Assembly (NCBI GenBank): GCA_034716895.1
Contig: JAYEKW010000103.1
Location: forward strand, 1 to 39,167
DNA length: 39,167 nucleotides
Direction of reading: 5' to 3'
Origin: Candidatus Neomarinimicrobiota bacterium
Lineage (GTDB): Bacteria > Fidelibacterota > UBA8477 > JABMPR01
The translations under genes and the position numbers were made by a program. The notes below the pieces were generated by a model. That model was not told the origin of the DNA. It did not search any database and saw only the letters and a list, made by a program, of their open reading frames with translations. Positions 34,349 through 39,167 of this stretch are shown in pieces. How positions within the stretch are numbered: position 1 is the first letter of the stretch; every line of letters begins with the position of its first letter.

Positions 34349-36898
34349 ATGAGAGTACTGCCAACGATTCAGGTTTTGGGAACACTAATGCTAGGGATGA
34401 TGCTTCCCTTAATGGTGTTCGGAACCATTCAGGAACAAATCGATGCAGCGGTAGAGGGGGAGATTGTTCTGGTCTATCCTGGCACCTATGTGGAGAACAT
34501 TAACTTCAATGGTAAAAACATCACGCTTCGATCAACCAATGGACCTGAAGCAACAATTATCGATGGAAATGGGAATGGGAGTACAGTGACCTTTGCTTCA
34601 GGTGAAACAAGTGCCGTTTTAAATGGATTCACTATTACGAATGGTAGCGGAACACTTAATGATAGTGGTCATCGTGTCGGGGGTGGCATAGCCTGTCGAT
34701 ACAATTCAACTCCAACGTTAATGAACCTCATCATCGAGGGCAATAATGCTGTCGGTGATTCAGCAATGGGTGGTGGGATTTTATGTTCCATGGGATCAGA
34801 TGCCCACATTCAAGATGTCATCATTCGCAACAATGAAGCGGATTACTCCGGTGGTTTTTGTGCTTATGAAGCAAGTCCTAGCCTACAACGAGTAGATGTC
34901 TATGGCAACCATGGTCGAGTAACTGGTGGAGGTCTCACCTTCTGGACTTCAGCATCACGGGTTAGTGAGGTACAGGTGTATGATAATACCGCTTTCTATT
35001 CTGCTGCAGGTATCTGGGTTCATAGTCTTGGCACACCTGTTTTTAATCAGATCACGGTAACCGGCAATGCCTGCACTTATTCAAATACATCATACATTAC
35101 GGCTGGCGGAATGGGTGTTAGTGGTGGATCCGCCCCCACGCTCATTAATTCGATTCTATGGGATAATTATCCCAATGAAATTGAGTTCTACGCTTTAATG
35201 GCGGCAAATCAGGCAGGTATCTACTTTTCAGATATCGAAGGGGGTGAAGCAGCCATTGAGATCAATGAAAATGGGACTGTCACTTGGGGCTTGGGAAATA
35301 TTGATCTTAATCCAGAATTTAGAAATACTGACATTGGAGATTTCATACTGGAAGATGGTTCCCCCTGTATCGATGCAGGAATATCTCTATTGGTTGTAGA
35401 TGGCGATACGCTAATTGATATGACTATTCCTGAATTTTGGGGAGCAAATCCTGATATGGGTGTTTGTGAATCTCCAAGACCAATCATGGTCCTTAGAGTT
35501 CCAAGAACATTCTCTGGCATTCAAGCAGCCATTGATTATGCAATTGATGGTGATACAATTCTGGTGGCAGCAGGTACCTACTATGAAAATATCAATTACT
35601 TGGGTAAGGATGTTGTGGTGATGTCAGAATCTGGACCTGAGTTAACCATCATTGATGGTTCGCTGGATGATACTGCTACTGTGCTTATCGTGAATGGAGA
35701 AAGTCGCTCAGCCGTCCTGGATGGATTCACAATCCAGAATGGCAGTGGCTTTGATAAATATGGAGAAGCATCAAATGAACGTTATGGTGGTGGGGTATGT
35801 GTACGCTTTGTATCCAGTGCAACCTTAAAACATCTCATCGTCACCAACAATTCTGTCCCTAACGGTCCAGAACCATCAGCTGGAGGTGGCATCGCTGTAG
35901 CTTTTGCATCAGATCTATTATTAGAAGATATTCTTATACACAACAACACGGCAAAACATGGCGGCGGATTTTTCTCATATCACGCTTTTCCAGAATTAAA
36001 AAATGTGACCTTTCGAGATAATCATGCTGCGGGCTGTGGTGGAGCCGCAGGGTTTGAAACAAGTACGCCCACAATTAACCATATTCTCGTGTACAATAAC
36101 ATTGCGAACGAAGGGGGTGGTGGACTCTTCTTCCTCGAGCAATCCGAAGCTGTCCTAAATCAAGTTACTATCTACGGGAATGATGGTGTCCTGGGAGGTG
36201 GTGGAATACTGGGAATTGATGATAACGATGTGTATTTAATTAATTCTATCTGCTGGGGCAATACACCCGATCAGATTGAATCATATATATACGGGTACCC
36301 ATATTACTGGACAGCGAGTCATTTTGGCATAGCATTTTCTAATGTACAGGGTGGTACTTCTCAGGTGGATTTACAGACAGGTGGATTATTGTTTTATGAA
36401 AATAACCATGTCCTTGATCCTCTATTCACAGATGTAATTGGGGGAGATTTTTCTTTAACTGAAAGCTCCCCTTGTGTAGATACTGGAACCGCTTTTTATG
36501 TTTGGGAAAATGATACGTTGATAGATCTTTCATCAGATGATTACCTGGGTACAGCACCAGATATGGGGGCTTATGAATATGATGAAACGGTTAGCATCGC
36601 CAGCTTGCCTGCTGTGCCCCTCCACTATGCGCTTCATCAAAATTACCCCAACCCCTTTAACCCGACAACGACCATTCGTTACGATCTACCAGAAGCATCT
36701 GACGTAGAGCTGTTTATCTATGATGTCCGGGGTCGTTTAGTCAATACCCTTACAACTGAACACCGACCTTCTGGAGCATATCAAGCGCAGTGGAACGGGA
36801 TTAATCAGACTGGTAATCCAGTGAGCACAGGTGTGTATTTTTGTCGTCTGGAAGCTGGATCATATAATAAAACCATCAAAATGCTTTTCTTGAAATAG
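34349..36898 (+). CDS. Secreted right-handed beta-helix protein with C-terminal sorting domain
   Basis: The 849-residue protein starts after AGGAGG (34335-34340), has a signal peptide (MRVLPTIQVLGTLMLGMMLP then LMVFG), and then two tandem homologous modules of right-handed parallel beta-helix type. Each begins IQ-x-x-I-D-x-A followed by GTYxENINxxGKxxxxxSxxGPExTIIDG (about 28-75 and 385-435) and runs through many Gly/Asn-rich turns (GGGIACR, SGGFCAYEASPSLQRVDVYG, GGGFFSYHAFPEL). The last 75 or so residues are a Por/type IX-like sorting domain, HQNYPNPFNPTTTIRYDLPE, ending in KTIKMLFLK. Such helices are often found in polysaccharide-binding or -cleaving proteins, but I see no clear catalytic residues, so lyase activity is not claimed. 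It is divergent from the propeller regulator. A decayed relative lies at 24399-24696. Confidence 0.88.
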   Translation: MRVLPTIQVLGTLMLGMMLPLMVFGTIQEQIDAAVEGEIVLVYPGTYVENINFNGKNITLRSTNGPEATIIDGNGNGSTVTFASGETSAVLNGFTITNGSGTLNDSGHRVGGGIACRYNSTPTLMNLIIEGNNAVGDSAMGGGILCSMGSDAHIQDVIIRNNEADYSGGFCAYEASPSLQRVDVYGNHGRVTGGGLTFWTSASRVSEVQVYDNTAFYSAAGIWVHSLGTPVFNQITVTGNACTYSNTSYITAGGMGVSGGSAPTLINSILWDNYPNEIEFYALMAANQAGIYFSDIEGGEAAIEINENGTVTWGLGNIDLNPEFRNTDIGDFILEDGSPCIDAGISLLVVDGDTLIDMTIPEFWGANPDMGVCESPRPIMVLRVPRTFSGIQAAIDYAIDGDTILVAAGTYYENINYLGKDVVVMSESGPELTIIDGSLDDTATVLIVNGESRSAVLDGFTIQNGSGFDKYGEASNERYGGGVCVRFVSSATLKHLIVTNNSVPNGPEPSAGGGIAVAFASDLLLEDILIHNNTAKHGGGFFSYHAFPELKNVTFRDNHAAGCGGAAGFETSTPTINHILVYNNIANEGGGGLFFLEQSEAVLNQVTIYGNDGVLGGGGILGIDDNDVYLINSICWGNTPDQIESYIYGYPYYWTASHFGIAFSNVQGGTSQVDLQTGGLLFYENNHVLDPLFTDVIGGDFSLTESSPCVDTGTAFYVWENDTLIDLSSDDYLGTAPDMGAYEYDETVSIASLPAVPLHYALHQNYPNPFNPTTTIRYDLPEASDVELFIYDVRGRLVNTLTTEHRPSGAYQAQWNGINQTGNPVSTGVYFCRLEAGSYNKTIKMLFLK

Positions 36899-36906
36899 AC
36901 TTGATG

Positions 36907-37102
36907 GTGGGGAGTAAAGTGTAATGACAAGGATTAAGAATGGGTTAATCCTAAGTACCATCTTAATCATTGCACTGCTGTTGCCCTATACTTGCGTATT
37001 GGGACAAAGCCCAAAATGATGCAGAAAATTGGTATCTCTCCAGGTTGGGAATTTGGTTTGTTTCAGACCGGGAATCGTCGATGTCACCAGGCCGGGATTT
37101 GA
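36907..37102 (+). pseudogene. Small secreted-protein frame split by a -1 frame change
   Basis: After the leader GTGGGGAGTAAAG, an ATG at 36924 opens a 31-codon frame that is a good signal peptide (MTRIKNGLILSTILIIALLL then PYTCVLGQSPK) and stops at TGA 37017-37019. A second frame starts at ATG 37016, overlapping that stop, and runs MMQKIGISPGWEFGLFQTGN to TGA at 37100-37102. The overlap falls on C-CCA-AAA, which has the form and phase of a -1 slippery heptamer. Either the gene has decayed by a one-base change or the two frames are joined by frameshifting. The product would be only about 60 residues. Confidence 0.45.
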
Positions 37103-37125
37103 ATCCCGGCCTAGGGGAGTTTTTT
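37089..37125 (+). terminator. Strong terminator reading into the end of the U32 gene
   Basis: The arms AGGCCGGGATT (37089-37099) and AATCCCGGCCT (37102-37112) are perfectly complementary over 11 bases around a TG loop, followed by AGGGGAG and six T residues (37120-37125). It would end plus-strand transcription from the beta-helix region. It overlaps the stop codon of the convergent U32-family gene (37111-37113). Confidence 0.7.
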
Positions 37126-38421
37126 GCGCATTACCGTAAAATCACCAGGATTATGATCAAAGGGGATATATCCCAGACCGGTTCCTCCATGAACAACCTC
37201 AACGGGACGTTTTTTGTTATTAAATAACTCATCGATTATGATATCTACAGTTTTGTCAGGAGAAATAATTTCGATGGAGTCCCCCACCCTGATCTGATTC
37301 TTAATTTCGAATTCCAGGAGCTGTGTACCAGCATTCCAACCCGTCACTAGACCGGCATTCTGATGGGTGAAATCCTGAGACGAAGGATCTACATAGTTTT
37401 GGCCGTACTCCTGGGGGTTTTTAGTGTAGAATCCAGAAATGTAACCCCGGTGAGCGATTCCGATAAGATCCTCTAAATTTTTCGAGTCGAATGGCTTACC
37501 TGTCTGCATATCATCTATGGCTTTACGATAGGATCGAGCCACCATGGCAGCGTAATAGACTGATTTTGTGCGGCCCTCTACCTTATAGCTCACGATTCCA
37601 GCATCACGCATTTTCTGCAACAATTCGATGGAGCATAAATCCTTGGCATTCATCATATAGGTGCCGTGTTCATCTTCCAGCATATTGAAATACTGTCCGG
37701 GACGTTTGGGTTCTTCCAGAAAGAATCCATCACCAGGAGATTGATACTTTTCGGGCTGGATGATCTCTTCACTTTCCAATTCGAGTAAACTCGGCGTCTT
37801 TTGGCCAAAATTATAACCCCAGCGGCAGGAATTGGTACAAGTCCCCTGGTTGGCATCCATGTTATTCATATAATTGGTAATGAGACATCGGCCTGAGTAA
37901 GCAATGCATATTGCACCGTGAACAAAGGCTTCCAATTCAACATCCGGGACTTTTTTATGAATCTCTGTAATCTCTTTCAGGCTGAGTTCCCGGGAGAGGA
38001 TGATCCTGGAAGCCCCCTGATCTCTCCAGAAGGCGGCACTGGCCCAGTTGGTACAATTAGCCTGGGTTGAGAGATGAATATCTAGATCGGGGAATTCTTT
38101 ATGAGCCAGGTGGATCAATCCCGGATCAGCCATGATCACAGCATCTGGTTCATACTGGAGCATACGTTCCAACTCAGCCATGAACCCTTTGATCTTGGCG
38201 TTATGAGTGTAAATGTTCATGGTGAGGTAAATTTGCTTGCCCAGGTCATGGGTATAGGCAATGGCTTCTACCAGCGATTCCTTGCGGAAATCATTTTCCC
38301 TGGTCCGCAGGGAGTAACGGGGAACACCAGCATATACTGCATCTGCACCATAAGCAAAAGCATATTTGAGTTTATCAAAATTACCTGCTGGCAGTAGTAG
38401 TTCGGCAGTTGTTTTACTCAT
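37111..38421 (-). CDS. trhP: U32 peptidase-family protein, TrhP/YegQ-like (tRNA wobble-uridine hydroxylation)
   Basis: TrhP (YegQ) proteins act in prephenate-dependent hydroxylation of uridine 34 in tRNAs; older annotation calls them U32 peptidases. From the ATG at 38421 the product has 436 residues and starts with ELLLPAGNFDKLKYAFAYGA then DAVYAGVPRYSLR, the standard family opening. The core has EAFVHGAICIAYSGRCLITN followed by NQGTCTNSCRW, with four cysteines (about 172, 179, 195, 199) that could hold an iron-sulfur cluster. The frame is open to 38562, but that part reads through a dispersed repeat; another ATG at 38460 is possible. Paralogues RlhA (23S rRNA) and UbiU share the fold, so the exact substrate is less certain than the family. 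Confidence 0.8.
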   Translation of the reverse strand: MSKTTAELLLPAGNFDKLKYAFAYGADAVYAGVPRYSLRTRENDFRKESLVEAIAYTHDLGKQIYLTMNIYTHNAKIKGFMAELERMLQYEPDAVIMADPGLIHLAHKEFPDLDIHLSTQANCTNWASAAFWRDQGASRIILSRELSLKEITEIHKKVPDVELEAFVHGAICIAYSGRCLITNYMNNMDANQGTCTNSCRWGYNFGQKTPSLLELESEEIIQPEKYQSPGDGFFLEEPKRPGQYFNMLEDEHGTYMMNAKDLCSIELLQKMRDAGIVSYKVEGRTKSVYYAAMVARSYRKAIDDMQTGKPFDSKNLEDLIGIAHRGYISGFYTKNPQEYGQNYVDPSSQDFTHQNAGLVTGWNAGTQLLEFEIKNQIRVGDSIEIISPDKTVDIIIDELFNNKKRPVEVVHGGTGLGYIPFDHNPGDFTVMRKKLP

Positions 38422-38496
38422 GGTCTTAGTCCAATCTGAATTATTAATCACATCTAACATGTTCAGTTTAAACTGATACTCATCTGATTGCACGAA

Positions 38497-38549
38497 TTTT
38501 CTCCCCTCTAGGGGAGATGTCACGACCAGCGGGAGTGACAGAGGGGTTG
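38497..38549 (-). repeat. Dispersed repeat, copy 2 (reverse orientation)
   Basis: TTTTCTCCCCTCTAGGGGAG, ATGTCACGACC and GACAGAGGGGTTG match, in order, the reverse complement of the copy at 4262-4304. It lies immediately upstream of the U32-family gene and explains why that open frame extends too far. Confidence 0.65.
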
Positions 38550-38592
38550 CTTGGCAGATCACAAACTATCTTATTTATGGCTCATCGTCAGA

Positions 38593-39166
38593 ATGCGTAC
38601 CTCAGAGTTAATTGGATTGTCAGGAAGTTTCCATCTTTTACTCAGATCCAGATTCCCTGAAGGGGAATAATCAGAATAGCCACGGGTGTAACCCGTGGTA
38701 AATGAACCACAATAATTGCAACCCCGGAGGGGTTGAACAATACTAAAGCAAATTTTTTTCATCAAATTTTACCCAGCATATTTCATAAAGAAATGCACCT
38801 TTTGTACGCCCTCATGAAATATGCGTGCTTTCTCATGTTCTATTGAAACCAGTTTAGTCGCAACGGAGTTGCTCCGGAAACTGGTTGGTATGGTGACTGG
38901 CCTGCTTTTTAACGTATTCAATTAAATCATCCTTTGTAGAGAATATGATCTGATACAATATGTGGGTGTCACGGTTGACAGGGTTAAACTCCTTCAGAGT
39001 TTGTTCTGTTTCTTGATTCTAGGTACTACGGGTTGCACCCGTAGCTATTCATATTTAATCCATTTCGACAAAGCTCAATGCACCGCCTTCGGGATATTTC
39101 TTTAGCAGATAAATCAGGTCTCATTCACCATTTTGACGCTTCTTCCTATGACCCCAGGTACGCATT
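38593..39166. repeat. About 574-bp gene-free zone of nested inverted repeats
   Basis: No gene is visible here. The outer pair is AATGCGTACCT (38593-38603) and AGGTACGCATT (39156-39166). Next inside, the reverse complement of about 38661-38700 (ACGGGTTACACCCGTGGC, TATTC) matches about 39026-39052 (ACGGGTTGCACCCGTAGC, TATTC). Further in, CAACCCCGGAGGGGTTGAAC corresponds to AAACTCCTTCAGAGTTT. Two local hairpins occupy the middle: GCATATTTCAT/ATGAAATATGC (38776-38824) and AACCAGTTT/AAACTGGTT (38847-38886). The order of pairs is symmetric, as in one large imperfect palindrome. The window ends one base later, so the element may continue. Confidence 0.6.
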
Positions 39167-39167
39167 T

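Noticed and set aside
38422-38562. N-terminal extension of the U32-family protein by 47 codons
   Set aside because: Much of it is the dispersed repeat at 38497-38549, and the family's conserved opening begins a few residues after the ATG at 38421.
1-39167. CRISPR array, prophage or transposase gene
   Set aside because: I saw no regularly spaced direct repeats, phage structural genes or transposase or integrase motifs; the repeats present are inverted and irregularly spaced.

Overview
The window looks like a chromosomal segment from a Gram-negative bacterium of the Fibrobacterota-Chlorobiota-Bacteroidota (FCB) superphylum, plausibly Marinimicrobia, KSB1 or Calditrichota. Two secreted proteins end in the Por/type IX-like C-terminal sorting domain with the motif QNYPNPFNPTTTI. 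SecA is long and ends in a SEC-C zinc motif, there is a signal-peptide-bearing predicted outer-membrane beta-barrel protein, and one regulator has the Bacteroidota-style two-propeller/Y_Y_Y sensor. The phylum is inference: no rRNA or universal marker beyond secA, nusB and phoH is present.

Region 1 (about 0.5-17 kb, plus strand) is a chemosensory cluster. It contains a STAS protein with its own terminator, a hybrid CheA (Hpt, kinase core, two CheW modules, receiver), CheW, a predicted outer-membrane barrel, and three chemoreceptors with different sensor domains (HBM-like, dCache_3-like, NIT) but nearly the same signalling domain. CheB, CheR, a PilZ protein and a degenerate EAL-HDOD protein follow. 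There is no stand-alone CheY and no flagellar gene, so the output may be surface behaviour or c-di-GMP control rather than swimming. The gaps behind cheB, cheR, pilZ and the EAL-HDOD gene each hold a different 110-220 bp imperfect inverted repeat. A scar joining a receptor N-terminus to cheW-like sequence lies between the first two receptors.

Region 2 (17.4-19.6 kb, minus strand) holds a HEAT-repeat/receiver protein followed by an RsbW-like ATPase. With the STAS protein at 0.5 kb these could form a partner-switching branch. A tRNA-Leu(UAG) gene and a secreted cohesin-like protein with the sorting domain follow.

Region 3 (21-31 kb, minus strand) is mostly housekeeping and metabolism: secA, nusB, a leucine-dehydrogenase-like enzyme, acyl-CoA dehydrogenase, 3-hydroxybutyryl-CoA dehydrogenase, thiolase and phoH. 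An opposite-strand, internally deleted and frameshifted fragment of a beta-helix gene sits between nusB and secA.

Region 4 (31-39 kb) has a 1013-residue membrane regulator with 14 propeller blades and a LuxR-type DNA-binding domain. It is divergent from an 849-residue secreted beta-helix protein that may be its target. Then come remnants of short secreted ORFs, a U32 peptidase-family protein (TrhP/YegQ-like), and a gene-free tail from 38.56 kb made almost wholly of nested inverted repeats. Several short phrase-like repeats recur between genes across the window.
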